Notes: generated from the sequence alone by a model not told the origin. Shown: positions 36,648-46,579, numbered from the stretch's first letter. The stretch: DNA of 64,000 bases from CAZIUL01 sp964542475 (GCA_964542475.1 CAZIUL010000012.1:1-64000); one strand, 5' to 3'. A program made the numbers and translations.

Positions 36648-37075
36648 TTCATAACCTCTAAATCAACAGATCCATACATGGCCCGATCTCTTCGGCCTTC
36701 CCGCTCATTATACAGTGTACCGAGATCGATGATAATTTTTGCCCGAAGAATCATCGTACAAAAAATTATCGCCCGAGGATGAAATGAAATCAGGGGTACT
36801 GACGCGGATACATCTGTTAGATCCATCGGCCTGATCCCCATGGGATGTGTGAGCATATATAAAGCCAGATTATTATTACCCGAATTTCATTGTTTTATCT
36901 GCCCTCTGATCTGCTAAAATTATCGCTGTTTGTTTCTCCGCTCAGAAAGCGAAGCAAAATTCGGCAGGATCCCCTTCGAACGCTTTCCCCAGGACAGGCA
37001 ACACAGGAACGAATTAACAGAGATCTCATCTCGCCTTCGGGCTTTATTGACCTTTTCCAGAACAAAGGACAGAAA
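36648..37075. other. Intergenic region with AT-rich inverted repeat and weak promoter
   Basis: No gene is seen between the divergent FG-GAP and icd genes. An inverted repeat (gataatttttg at 36731, caaaaaattatc at 36759) has a 17-base loop. TTGTTT at 36890 and TAAAAT at 36915, spaced by 19 bases, could be a weak promoter for icd. Both are eye matches. Confidence 0.35.
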
Positions 37076-39304
37076 ATGACTACATCAAAAATTATTTGGA
37101 CGCATACGGACGAAGCCCCGGCACTGGCCACGAAAGCCTGGTTACCCATCCTCCAGGCCTATACAAAGGACACCGGCATCGAGCTGGACCTGGCGGACAT
37201 CTCCCTTGCCGGCAGGGTGATCGCCAACTTTCCCGACAAACTCAAGAACGAGCAGAAGGTCGATGATTACCTGACGCAGCTCGGCGAGATCGCCAAAACG
37301 CCGGGGGCCAACATCATCAAGCTGCCCAATATCAGCGCATCGATCCCCCAGCTTCAGGCTGCCATCAAGGAGCTTCGGGAAAAGGGATACGACATCCCCG
37401 AGTATCCTGAAGAGCCCAAGAATGACGCGGAAAAGGCGCTGCAGGAACGGTTTTCAGTGGTGCTCGGCTCCGCGGTCAACCCTGTGCTGCGTGAGGGTAA
37501 CTCGGACCGCAGGCCCGCGGATTCGGTGAAGAAGTTCGCCCAGAAGCAGCCGCACAAGATGATGAAGCCCTGGCCCGATTCCGGATCCAAGTGCCGCGTG
37601 GCGTACATGCAGGAAAAGGATTTTTACGGCAGCGAGAAATCAACAACCATGGACAAGGCGTGCAGCGTGAAGATCGAGTTTGTCGACAGCTCAGGCAAAG
37701 CAACGGTGCTGAAAGACAAGCTGGAACTGATCGAGGGCGAGGTGCTCGATTCGTCGGTCATGAATGTGGCTGCGCTCCGAAAGTTCTACGCGGAACAGAT
37801 CGAGGAAGCCGGGAAGGACGGCATCCTTCTGTCCCTGCACCTCAAGGCCACAATGATGAAGGTGTCCGACCCCATCATGTTCGGCCACTGCGTTTCCGTG
37901 TTTTACGCAGATGCGCTCGACAAGCATGCGGAGGTGCTCAAGGAGATCGGCGCCAATGTCAACAACGGCCTTGCCGATGTGCTCGAAAAACTGGACCGGC
38001 TCCCCGCGGACAAGAAGGCCGAAATCGAAGCGGACATCGAGGCGGTTTACGCGAGCCGCCCCGACCTCGCCATGGTGGATTCGCGAAAGGGCATCACCAA
38101 CCTGCACGTGCCCAACAACGTGATCATCGACGCTTCAATGCCCAATGTGGTGCGCGACGGCGGCAAGATGTGGAACAAGGACGACGCGCTCGAGGGGTGC
38201 ATCGCAATGGTGCCCGACCGCTGCTACGCAACCATGTACCATGAGATCATTGAGGACTGCAAGGTCAACGGGCAGTTCGATCCATCCACCATGGGCAACG
38301 TGGCCAACGTGGGCCTCATGGCTAAGAAGGCGGAAGAGTACGGTTCGCATGATAAGACCTTTGTGGCGCCTTCAGGCGGCACGATCCGCATCGTGGATGA
38401 TGCGGGAGCCACCCTGCTCGAGCAGATCGTTGAGACCGGCGACATCTTCCGCGCATGCCAGGCCAAGGACGAGGCAATCCGTGACTGGGTCAAGCTCGCC
38501 GTCAGAAGGGCGCGGGCCGGCGGATCGCCTGTTGTTTTCTGGCTCGACGAGGACAGGGGCCACGACGCCCAGATCCTGAAAAAAGTAAACAGCTACCTGC
38601 CCGAGAACGACACCTCGGGCCTCGAAATCCACATCATGAAGCCGCGCGATGCCATGAAGTTCAGCCTCGAACGTGTTCGCCGCAATGAAAACACCATCGC
38701 TGCCACTGGCAACGTGCTTCGTGACTACCTGACCGACCTTTTCCCCATTCTCGAGCTGGGCACCAGCGCCCGCATGCTTTCCATTGTGCCGCTTCTCAAC
38801 GGCGGCGGCTTGTTCGAGACCGGGGCAGGCGGGTCCGCTCCCAAGCACGTACAGCAGATCCTGAAGGAAGGCCATCTCAGGTGGGATTCTCTCGGCGAGT
38901 ACTGCGCGCTCGTCCCCTCCTTGGAGCTGATCGCCGAACAGACGGAAAACGACAAGGCCGCCATCCTGGCCGAGACCCTTGACCAGGCAGTGGCCAGGTA
39001 CCTGGAAAACGGGAGGCTGCCCTCGCGCAAGGTGAACGAAATCGACAACCGCGGCAGCACCTTCTACCTGGCAATGTACTGGGCTCAGACGCTCGCCGCC
39101 CAGGAAAAGGACACGGCCTTGAAGGAGCGGTTCACAGGCGTTGCCAAGGAGCTGTCGGATAACGAGGCCAAGATCACCGAAGAGCTCCTGGCCGCCCAGG
39201 GCAGATCCGTTGATATCGGCGGTTACTTCGTACCTGACCCTGATACCGCTTCAAGGGTGATGCGTCCCAGCGCGACCTTCAACGCGATTATTGACGCGAT
39301 GTAA
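37076..39304 (+). CDS. icd: Isocitrate dehydrogenase, NADP-dependent, monomeric type
   Basis: The 742-residue protein has the full length and wording of the monomeric IDH family. It begins TSKIIWTHTDEAPALATKAW, and continues KLPNISASIPQL, GSAVNPVLREGNSDRR, KMWNKDDALEGCIAMVPDRCYAT and GTSARMLSIVPLL, ending in PSATFNAIIDAM. It makes 2-oxoglutarate, CO2 and NADPH from isocitrate in the cytoplasm. The frame is open to 36890, but the family N-terminus starts at the ATG at 37076, which has aaaggac upstream. It is a single-gene unit flanked by repeat-bearing spacers. No other TCA-cycle gene is in the window. Confidence 0.97.
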   Translation: MTTSKIIWTHTDEAPALATKAWLPILQAYTKDTGIELDLADISLAGRVIANFPDKLKNEQKVDDYLTQLGEIAKTPGANIIKLPNISASIPQLQAAIKELREKGYDIPEYPEEPKNDAEKALQERFSVVLGSAVNPVLREGNSDRRPADSVKKFAQKQPHKMMKPWPDSGSKCRVAYMQEKDFYGSEKSTTMDKACSVKIEFVDSSGKATVLKDKLELIEGEVLDSSVMNVAALRKFYAEQIEEAGKDGILLSLHLKATMMKVSDPIMFGHCVSVFYADALDKHAEVLKEIGANVNNGLADVLEKLDRLPADKKAEIEADIEAVYASRPDLAMVDSRKGITNLHVPNNVIIDASMPNVVRDGGKMWNKDDALEGCIAMVPDRCYATMYHEIIEDCKVNGQFDPSTMGNVANVGLMAKKAEEYGSHDKTFVAPSGGTIRIVDDAGATLLEQIVETGDIFRACQAKDEAIRDWVKLAVRRARAGGSPVVFWLDEDRGHDAQILKKVNSYLPENDTSGLEIHIMKPRDAMKFSLERVRRNENTIAATGNVLRDYLTDLFPILELGTSARMLSIVPLLNGGGLFETGAGGSAPKHVQQILKEGHLRWDSLGEYCALVPSLELIAEQTENDKAAILAETLDQAVARYLENGRLPSRKVNEIDNRGSTFYLAMYWAQTLAAQEKDTALKERFTGVAKELSDNEAKITEELLAAQGRSVDIGGYFVPDPDTASRVMRPSATFNAIIDAM

Positions 39305-39335
39305 ACCACGAAAAATGCAAAGGAAGAGGGCGGCA

Positions 39336-39485
39336 TGGAGGGCGGCTGCTTTGTCGACGCCGGAAGAGAAGAGGCGGCAAGGGACTGCCGCCCTCCAGAA
39401 GAAACGCTATGCGCCAGTTGAACAATGGAGGGCGTCGCTCCGTCGACGCCGGAACCGAAGAGGCGGCAACAGAGTGCCGCCCTCC
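39336..39485. repeat. Family A repeats downstream of icd
   Basis: The sequence opens tggagggcggctgctttgtc, then shows gaggcggcaagggactgccg and a second hairpin ggcgtcgctccgtcgacgcc, then a third ggcggcaacagagtgccgcc. The stem base changes are compensated (ggcgtcg pairs with cgacgcc), which suggests that the hairpin itself is under selection. Confidence 0.88.
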
Positions 39486-39562
39486 AAACGCCGGATAAAA
39501 AGATCCGTGTTTATCCGTGTCCACCCGTGGTTCTATTTTTCTTACTCTTCCTGATCTTCCTA

Positions 39563-39737
39563 GCCTGCTTATTTCATACTCTTCGTCGCGAGGTAGCTGT
39601 AAACTGTGATGTGGCAAGGCGCATGTCAGGAGACGACCGCAGGCCTGTTCTTACAGGTTGAGGATCGTCTCCTGGCATGAAACGCAGCCACAGTGCAGTT
39701 TACGGTGCCGCAGCAGAAGAGGATGAAATATGCTGGC
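39563..39737. repeat. Family B element, complete inverted-repeat copy
   Basis: This 175-base element consists of two imperfect inverted arms of about 75 bases. The left arm starts cctgcttatttcatactc and the right arm ends gaagaggatgaaatatgctg. Inner bases aggagacgac and gatcgtctcct also pair, around a short loop. It lies between icd and the second C25 gene and ends at that gene's stop codon. No transposase is present. Partial copies are at 14079, 18308, 25845, 29338, 48573 and 53908. Confidence 0.85.
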
Positions 39738-42700
39738 TAATCCACAACATCGAAGATGAGAGCGTTCGACACGAAGTCGTACGGTGACTGCAGCAGGTAC
39801 GCAAAGCAAAACTTCAGCCCGGTGATACCGGAAAGCGGGCCCAGGTCCAGGTGGGCGGTCGCGCGACCTTCGCTGTCCAAAGTACCCATGAAGTCGAAGA
39901 ACCAGCTGCTGTTCAGGTTGTTCAACACAAAGCTCATGAAAACGTCCCAGTTCAGGGGCAGGGTGGCCTGGTTGCCCGGGAGTGGAAGGCCGGGCTCGGT
40001 TCCGGAAATACTGCCCAGCAGGATGTAACCCCTTGACGCGTTCGCAACACCAGCATCCAGGAAGAAGTTTGTGTCAGCTCCGTTTGATTCGGACACGGTA
40101 TAAGCGTCGGACCAGAGCGCTGGGTCCGGAACGAGGCGCTCCACCTTGAAATCATCGATGAGCGCTTCAACGATGTCATCGTTCCCGTTGTCCATCACGC
40201 GAAAATACACCTTCATATCGTCAGTCGGCGGCACATAGTCCGATGCCTTGAACTCGACGTGCCTCCATTTCGCCTTGTGATTAATCTTCATTACCATCAT
40301 CATGTAGCCGTCACCGTTCGCGATCCAGACCTCGAAAGGCTGTTTCAGGCCTGTCTCTCCGTGGTAAAACCAGAGAGCGAAGCTGATGTAGCCGTCGTTC
40401 GGGAGATCGAACTCAGGTGAGATCAGCATGGTCAACGAACCGTCCAGGTCGTCGTTACCGGGCGAACCGCCGTCCTTGCCCGTGACAAAACACTTTGTCC
40501 CATGCTCGGAATGGTCGTCTTCAGGCTGCACAGGATCCCCGCCGCTATAGGTTCCAACCGGATCAGCCCGCTCGAACCAACCATCATCCACGAACCAATT
40601 GAAGACCGTCCAGCCCATATCGGATTCGAAGTCATCTTCGATTGCGACATCGGTAAGGCACACATCAAAGGAATGTGTCGTATAAGGGGCGCAGAAAGGT
40701 GAACAGAAAAAAGAGCCCTGGTCTCCCTGCGCTCTGAAGTAGTACTCCGGCTCATCACCGGGTTCCGTAACAGGAAGCTCGGCTTCGAAAAGATCGTTGC
40801 CCAGTGCGGTGAGAGGTACAACGGTGAAGTCATCTTCAGGATCGTACCGGTAGTGGAGCATCCCCGAGTTAGGCACGTACTGCTGCGCGCTGTCCTTGAT
40901 CTCGACGATAAGCTCCGCTGAAAGCCCGGGGAACCGGAAGCCGCTGGGCAGACCTTGCGGGAAGCTCATGGACAGGGCGGGATTCGCTTCAAAGCCGAGA
41001 TCAGGGTTACCGAAAAGAGCGCCCCACTCGAAGGTTTCGTACTTGTTGCTGGACCAGAGCCCGTCCGTGTACATCTTGGTGAGCGACCATTGATGGGCCT
41101 GGCCCTGTGTATAATTTTCGGAGGTTACGCAGGTTGTAAAGTAGTAATCAAACGACTGACTCGATCCGTGGGACGGCTTTGACCATCCGCCCATTCCGTA
41201 AGCCACCTTGGTGGCGCCAAGGAAACCCACCGCCCCCTGTTTGATCATCTCCCTGCCGATGCTGGTCAAGCTGTCTGTCTCTGAGTTGCTGCATGCATCC
41301 GCAAAAATAACGGCCGGGTAGTCATCGTTAAGGCTCATGGTGTCCCCGTCCGCAATAAAGTAAGGCGCGCCCAAGCCGTAGATGTGACACGATACGGGAG
41401 AGCCGTGCCCGGCCCAGTTCACAAAGGCGTACTTGCCGGAGGGCCACTCGCTCATCACGTTTTTGTGGAGCAGCTCAAAGTCGCACGGATATGAGGAATA
41501 GTAGCCGCTGTTCTTCTCGTACATGCGTGTCATGGTCCAGTCCGACATCCAGGGATGCAGGCCGGGATCGGTCTTGTACTCCATGAGCACCGCGTTGTCG
41601 GTGTTAGCCCAGAAGTAAGCACCCAACAGGAGGATGTTGTTCTTGAAGGAAGGATCGTCGTTGTTTTCAAAGACAACGGATTTGCAGCAGATGCTGAGCA
41701 CGGTGCTTTCTTCGCTCCACGGTATCCTGCCCACATTGACCTCGCCGTAGAAATCTATGGGGTCGCTGTTTTCTCCCCATTTGTGATCGCCGTCCTTGTC
41801 CCATGAGTTGCTGTCCTGTTTCGAAAGCTCGGCATAGTAAAAATCGGTCTCGGGCATTCCGTATCCCAGGTTCTGGGAACAGCGGCGCATGGGAACATCA
41901 TGGTAGTGCCCCACTATCAGCACATCTTCAATGCCCCATTCTGCTGAAGGGTACTTGTCCCGGAGGAAGTTTCTCATCTTTTCAGCTAGATCGTAGCCTG
42001 AGTAGTTGGCCGCGATCCAATCCGTGGTCACCACCTCAACGGTTCTGCCCTTCTCCTCTTCCCAGGCCACCAGGGGCTGAACAGCATCGGTCAGGGTGTC
42101 AAGCGTGATGATCACGTAGTCGTTCGTGCCGCGGCCGCCCAGGCTGCCGGCATAGCTGTACCACGACTGGGCCTGGCTGTAGTTGAACACGATCTTGCGC
42201 GCCAGCGCCTCGGTGCGCGGCAGACAGTCCTTTACCGCGTTCGGCGACGGACCGAGCAGATAGTCGACCTGTACTGTGACCCTGGGGTGATAGATCAGCT
42301 TGCCGGTCTCCGGATTGTAGGAGAAAGGCGTTATCCTCACATCCACCAGGTTGTACCGCCTGAAACCGGCAAACCGCACGAACGATCCGGGGCTCGGGGG
42401 ATAATGGGCGTCATTAAAAAATATCTCGCTGATGTTCTTCTCGTACGCTTCCAGATCCCTTGCATAAGCAGCCGGGTTTTCCTGGCTGAGAACCCTGGGG
42501 AGCGGAATGGGGGCGATATCGTACCTGCCGTCGAGTTCGATTCCGCCTTCGCTGAAAAACCTCACATCCGTGACCTCTGCGCCAGGGGGAACAGCCACCG
42601 CAAAGATCCTGGCGGGCAGGCTGGGCATACCGGGTTCCGGAAGGCGCCCGAATCCGTCCATGACCACCTGGTGGTATGAACCATCTTGCAAAACCGAGTA

Positions 42701-42793
42701 GGCATCAGCAGGGATTGTTACGGAAACGGTGCCCTCTTCGACAGGGGCCGGCGCGGCAAAGAGAAACATGGCTGATAGAATGGTAGAGATCAT
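39737..42793 (-). CDS. Gingipain-type cysteine peptidase (C25), exported (second copy)
   Basis: The 1018-residue precursor starts MISTILSAMFLFAAPAP, a signal peptide, with gagg 8 bases before the ATG. The C25 catalytic pair is His463 in NWAGHGSPVSC and Cys501 in IFADACSNSET. A propeptide-like N-terminus, a catalytic domain, a jelly-roll-like domain (DDFESDMGWTVFNWF) and a final domain (LLGSISGTEPGLPLPGN, FCFAYLLQ) follow the same order as in the 29764 protease. Overall sequence differs substantially outside those parts, so they are diverged paralogues. The role is surface or secreted proteolysis; the target is unknown. Confidence 0.9.
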   Translation of the reverse strand: MISTILSAMFLFAAPAPVEEGTVSVTIPADAYSVLQDGSYHQVVMDGFGRLPEPGMPSLPARIFAVAVPPGAEVTDVRFFSEGGIELDGRYDIAPIPLPRVLSQENPAAYARDLEAYEKNISEIFFNDAHYPPSPGSFVRFAGFRRYNLVDVRITPFSYNPETGKLIYHPRVTVQVDYLLGPSPNAVKDCLPRTEALARKIVFNYSQAQSWYSYAGSLGGRGTNDYVIITLDTLTDAVQPLVAWEEEKGRTVEVVTTDWIAANYSGYDLAEKMRNFLRDKYPSAEWGIEDVLIVGHYHDVPMRRCSQNLGYGMPETDFYYAELSKQDSNSWDKDGDHKWGENSDPIDFYGEVNVGRIPWSEESTVLSICCKSVVFENNDDPSFKNNILLLGAYFWANTDNAVLMEYKTDPGLHPWMSDWTMTRMYEKNSGYYSSYPCDFELLHKNVMSEWPSGKYAFVNWAGHGSPVSCHIYGLGAPYFIADGDTMSLNDDYPAVIFADACSNSETDSLTSIGREMIKQGAVGFLGATKVAYGMGGWSKPSHGSSQSFDYYFTTCVTSENYTQGQAHQWSLTKMYTDGLWSSNKYETFEWGALFGNPDLGFEANPALSMSFPQGLPSGFRFPGLSAELIVEIKDSAQQYVPNSGMLHYRYDPEDDFTVVPLTALGNDLFEAELPVTEPGDEPEYYFRAQGDQGSFFCSPFCAPYTTHSFDVCLTDVAIEDDFESDMGWTVFNWFVDDGWFERADPVGTYSGGDPVQPEDDHSEHGTKCFVTGKDGGSPGNDDLDGSLTMLISPEFDLPNDGYISFALWFYHGETGLKQPFEVWIANGDGYMMMVMKINHKAKWRHVEFKASDYVPPTDDMKVYFRVMDNGNDDIVEALIDDFKVERLVPDPALWSDAYTVSESNGADTNFFLDAGVANASRGYILLGSISGTEPGLPLPGNQATLPLNWDVFMSFVLNNLNSSWFFDFMGTLDSEGRATAHLDLGPLSGITGLKFCFAYLLQSPYDFVSNALIFDVVD

Positions 42794-42968
42794 GATCGTA
42801 TCCTCAAATTTGATCCGTTGAGTCAGGACGCAATTCTGTCCTTTAGTGGCTTTTTGAAATTCTGGGGAGCCGTGTGGCTATTATATGAAAAAGTAGGCTC
42901 GATGTTAAGGGATATTCTATATTGATACGGCTATCGGGATCGGACAGGTGTTCTGAGTTCAGGGAAGA

Positions 42969-42993
42969 GAAGAGGCGGCAAGAGTCTGCCCCC
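42969..42993. repeat. Family A repeat, degraded fragment
   Basis: The sequence agaagaggcggcaagagtct followed by gccccc keeps one arm of the first family A hairpin, but its partner arm is damaged. It lies 12 bases past the dapF stop codon. Confidence 0.5.
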
Positions 42994-43004
42994 CTTTTCC
43001 CCGG

Positions 43005-43859
43005 TCAGCGGAGCTCGCCCCTGAACACCTCCAGCGCCTCGCCGGAAAGCCAGAGCGGGCCGTTCTTCCCGTCCCATCTCACCGTCAGGCTGCCGCCTCG
43101 AAGGCTGATGCGCACCGGGCTTTTTACAGCGGAGCGCCTGACCGCTGCTGCCGCGGCTGCTGCTGCGCCTGTGCCGCATGCAATGGTCTCGCCCACTCCC
43201 CTTTCCCATGTTCTCTGCGAAAGCGTGTGACGGTCCAGCACCTTTATAAACTCCACATTCGTACCATGGGGAAATGAGGGGTGCTTTTCGATGACCGGGC
43301 CGTGCTCGCGCACCGGACAGCTTTCCAGGTCATCCACGAACACCACAAAATGCGGGTTCCCCATGGACACGGCCGTGCCGCTGATCGTGCGATCTTCAAG
43401 TGCAAGGCTTATTTCCCCTTCCCCTGTTCTATACGCCGCCCCATCGCCGCTGCCGGCCAGGTCCAAAAAGACGGGAACGCCCATCTCAACCCCGAAGAGC
43501 CTCTCGCCGCCATGGCCCTCGTCTTTTACCACGACCCTTCTTGTCCCGGCCGCGGTTTCGATCAGCACCCTATCGCTTGAGGCGCACCTTCCCGCATCGC
43601 AAAGGTAGGCGGCGAGGCAGCGAATCCCGTTCCCGCACATCTCAGCCTCGCTCCCGTCAGGGTTGAAGATGCGCATGCCTGCCGCGTGCTCTGAACCTAG
43701 ATCGGAAGGAGGCACAACCAGAAGCAACCCGTCCGCGCCCACGCCAATGTGCCGGTCGCACACCTGCACGGCCGTTGCAGAAGGATCGTCGACATCTTCC
43801 AGGAAACAGTCCACGAGAACGAAATCGTTCCCGCAGCCGTGCATCTTGTGAAACCTCAT
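43005..43859 (-). CDS. dapF: Diaminopimelate epimerase
   Basis: The 284-residue protein matches DapF: MRFHKMHGCGNDFVLVDC at the start, MCGNGIRC with Cys75 and IACGTGA with Cys228, the two-base pair that epimerises LL- to meso-diaminopimelate for lysine and peptidoglycan. The frame runs upstream to 44063 inside the methylase gene, but the family start is the ATG at 43859, two bases from the methylase stop (tgaaatg), so translation is coupled. The enzyme is cytoplasmic. The presence of meso-DAP synthesis agrees with a Gram-negative-type wall. Its pairing with a DNA methylase is unusual. Confidence 0.96.
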   Translation of the reverse strand: MRFHKMHGCGNDFVLVDCFLEDVDDPSATAVQVCDRHIGVGADGLLLVVPPSDLGSEHAAGMRIFNPDGSEAEMCGNGIRCLAAYLCDAGRCASSDRVLIETAAGTRRVVVKDEGHGGERLFGVEMGVPVFLDLAGSGDGAAYRTGEGEISLALEDRTISGTAVSMGNPHFVVFVDDLESCPVREHGPVIEKHPSFPHGTNVEFIKVLDRHTLSQRTWERGVGETIACGTGAAAAAAAAVRRSAVKSPVRISLRGGSLTVRWDGKNGPLWLSGEALEVFRGELR

Positions 43860-43860
43860 T

Positions 43861-46209
43861 TCAAACGAGCCCCTCTTCCTCGCGCTCACCGAATACGGGC
43901 GGACGCGGCCCCACAACCTGTCGGGTATCCCCGGCATCGGCGCTGCATTGCCGTGAAGAGTCGCCTGCATCCGCGGATTCATTTTCCGTTTCCCCTTCAC
44001 CTTCCGCTTCCGCCTCACCGAAATGGCTTTCCACGGTCTCGATCTCCTCGAGCCCGAGCCCAAAAACCCTGTAGATCACAAGGTCCACGAGCCACTCGAT
44101 CCGCGACGCTGGAAGGGGGCTCTTTCCCGGATCGCTGACAGCGGTGTGCATCTGCGATCCGAGAAAATCCACCAGGTCGTGCACCATTGCGCTCCCATGA
44201 CCGGTCCCCGCCTTGATGTACTCGTCCACGTACTCGAGGATCCACCCGGGATCATCCGTCCTGATGTACTGGGCGAAAAGGCTCTTCGCGGTTTCAAGCG
44301 AAAGCGTTCTCGTCTCACGCGACTCGTCGAACACCGGCATCATCACAGGTATCCTGTGAATGTCCTCGATTTCGATCTGGGGCTGCACCAGCTTGTACCC
44401 GGTAAACATGACATGCATGAAGTAGCTGAGCAGCCGCGAGTTAAGCTGGGCAAGGAGAAACGGGTATCCGATGCGCTGGTCATCGATCAGTAACCCGTAG
44501 ACCGATTGCGGCACCACATGGCCTTTTACATCGAGAGCTGCCACGATCCTTCCCGTACTTTTTTGCATCAGGATCTTGTGGCGCATGTAGCGGGCGCGGT
44601 CCTTTTTCACCTGGTCCGCACGAATGTACAGCCCGTCGTTCCGCACAGAGTACCTGGAGATGTTTTCTCCGCCGATGAGCACCGGAATGCCCTCTTCCGG
44701 GTTTTTCGTCAGCATGCTCCTCAACCGGTCCTTGCCGACCTCCTCCCCCCTGAAGATCGTTCCTTTTGTGCGCGCGAGAGCGCGCAAAGGGCGAATCACT
44801 ATGCCGGACCCTTTCGCTGACAGGGGACGGCCCGTATCGAGATGAGCCAGCACGCTGCGCGCCTCACCGGTCAAGAGGTACCTGATCTCCTTTCGCGGCG
44901 CGCTCCTGAAGTACTCCTTCGGGATTCTGCGAACGATCTTATCCAGGTACTTTGCCCCCCTGCTGCGAAACGAACGCGCGTGCGCAGCGGTTTCGATCCT
45001 TGCGGCCTCAACACTCTCGACCTCCCCGTCCAGAGGATGCCTGGCAAGAAAAACCGCGTTCGCCACTTTCCTCCCGGGAAAAACACCCTTGATGTGGAGC
45101 AGGAATTCGAGATCCAGGTCTTCGAGCAGGCGGTAGCGGGCTTCTTCCGCGTTGGCGCGAAGAAGCATTGGGTCCGGCACGATGAAACAGATCCCGCCGC
45201 CGGGGCGGATGTACTTCCGGGCCGCGTACTTGTGAATAAAAAGGAGGTATGTGTCGAGCTGGGATGCCTTGCCCAGGTAAGGCTTGTACTTTGCCATGGA
45301 CTCGTTTTTCGCGGCCAGGTAGGGAGGGTTGCCCACAATGGCGTCGAATCCGTTGAAGCCGGTGCCGCCCCTTCCGCTGAACAGCTTTTCCGGAAAGCCG
45401 TCCTCCCCGAACACCTGGCCGCTCTCTGAGAATTCGACCAGTGCGTCGCCTTTCATCAATCCGGGCGCTGTCCGATCCGAACGTCCCGCGTAAAGCCCGA
45501 ACAGGAAGCGTGCCACTTCAACGTTTTCCGCATCCAGATCGATGCCGAAAAGCGAAGAATCGATGATCCGCCGGCGCATTGAAAGAACCCTGCTGAGCCC
45601 GTCCGGAGCTGATGCCTTTACGAGCCGCTCGCACGCGGCCAGCAGAAACTGGCCCGCTCCCATGGATGGATCGAGCACCCTCACTGACAGCACATCATCA
45701 GGATCTTCGCCGAGCTTCTCGATCACCGGATCGAGCACGCGCCCGACCATGAACATGCTGATGGAAAGCGGCGTAAAAAACGTTCCCCTTCTCTTGCGCG
45801 TGTGCCGCGAGCTCCTGAGGCGGACCTTTCCGTTTGTTAGCTCAGCCATGCAGTCCTTGAGCCGTTCGTAGTAAAAACCCATTTCGGAAAGGATGGGCGC
45901 ATCGATCAGTGCATCGGGATCGAACCCTTCCCGCAGGGCCGGAAAATGCTCCGACAATCCGGCTGTTTTCTTCTTGTCCAGGTCCATTGCCAGGCGAACG
46001 ACGCTCTTCCATTCCGGGAGCACCGGCAAAGGGCAGCCCGGGAAAATGTGGCGGCTGAGCAGAAACAGAGCGAGCCGCCGCGAGTCCAGGCTAAGATCGG
46101 CTTCTCCGCTCTTATAGGCAGCTTTCCCCCGGCCGTCGAACAGGCACGAGGCGCACTTTGAAAACGCTGCCTCGGCGTCTTCTCTAAAAACCGCTTTTTT
46201 CCGCTTCAT
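43861..46209 (-). CDS. N6-adenine DNA methyltransferase (TaqI/Eco57I-like)
   Basis: In this 782-residue protein the SAM motif is VLDPSMGAGQFLL (178-190) and the catalytic motif IVGNPPYL (291-298), both in gamma-class order. A further motif is YIRPGGGICFIVPD. The C-terminal half has INSRLLSYFMHVMFTGYKL-type text (AQLNSRLLSYFMH) as in TaqI-like target-recognition domains. I see no PD-(D/E)xK nuclease motif in the first 150 residues, so a stand-alone methylase is more likely than a type IIG enzyme. No restriction gene lies nearby. The start has gaggggg upstream. It is translationally coupled with dapF. Confidence 0.87.
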   Translation of the reverse strand: MKRKKAVFREDAEAAFSKCASCLFDGRGKAAYKSGEADLSLDSRRLALFLLSRHIFPGCPLPVLPEWKSVVRLAMDLDKKKTAGLSEHFPALREGFDPDALIDAPILSEMGFYYERLKDCMAELTNGKVRLRSSRHTRKRRGTFFTPLSISMFMVGRVLDPVIEKLGEDPDDVLSVRVLDPSMGAGQFLLAACERLVKASAPDGLSRVLSMRRRIIDSSLFGIDLDAENVEVARFLFGLYAGRSDRTAPGLMKGDALVEFSESGQVFGEDGFPEKLFSGRGGTGFNGFDAIVGNPPYLAAKNESMAKYKPYLGKASQLDTYLLFIHKYAARKYIRPGGGICFIVPDPMLLRANAEEARYRLLEDLDLEFLLHIKGVFPGRKVANAVFLARHPLDGEVESVEAARIETAAHARSFRSRGAKYLDKIVRRIPKEYFRSAPRKEIRYLLTGEARSVLAHLDTGRPLSAKGSGIVIRPLRALARTKGTIFRGEEVGKDRLRSMLTKNPEEGIPVLIGGENISRYSVRNDGLYIRADQVKKDRARYMRHKILMQKSTGRIVAALDVKGHVVPQSVYGLLIDDQRIGYPFLLAQLNSRLLSYFMHVMFTGYKLVQPQIEIEDIHRIPVMMPVFDESRETRTLSLETAKSLFAQYIRTDDPGWILEYVDEYIKAGTGHGSAMVHDLVDFLGSQMHTAVSDPGKSPLPASRIEWLVDLVIYRVFGLGLEEIETVESHFGEAEAEGEGETENESADAGDSSRQCSADAGDTRQVVGPRPPVFGEREEEGLV

Positions 46210-46579
46210 GGCCGCGCCCCCTCAACAGATCCTTGTCTCGTATCAGAAGCAGTTCCTGGCAAGACCCTCGGAATGAGCCGCACCGGAATCCAGCGAACTC
46301 CTGTTCAATGAATATAGAATAAACCCTGACTTTGCAAACAGAATCGGCGAAAACCGGGATTCAGAAGTGTTCGGTGTTCGTTCACCTTGAATACTGAATC
46401 CCTGAACACTCCTTTTTCCTGAACTCTGAACACATCCGCAAAGCTGGGATTACAATCCCGGGGCTGGAGCAGCACCGTTTTCCTTGAATATGTTTATAGC
46501 CGGTGCTAACCTGCTTCTGTTGCAGAAACCAGCACGAATCCCGGCTCTTTCCCGTGTACCCGTTGCCCCAGGAGATGTA
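46210..46579. other. Intergenic region between methylase and DUF2891 genes
   Basis: I see no gene in these 370 bases. A string rich in tgaac/gttc words (46370-46440) resembles a shorter one at 42945-42962 (cctgaactctgaacac against its reverse complement with one change). It may be a minor dispersed repeat. Confidence 0.3.

Noticed and set aside
39563..39737. Insertion sequence with transposase
   Set aside because: The element is only 175 bases and holds no reading frame of any length that suggests a transposase.
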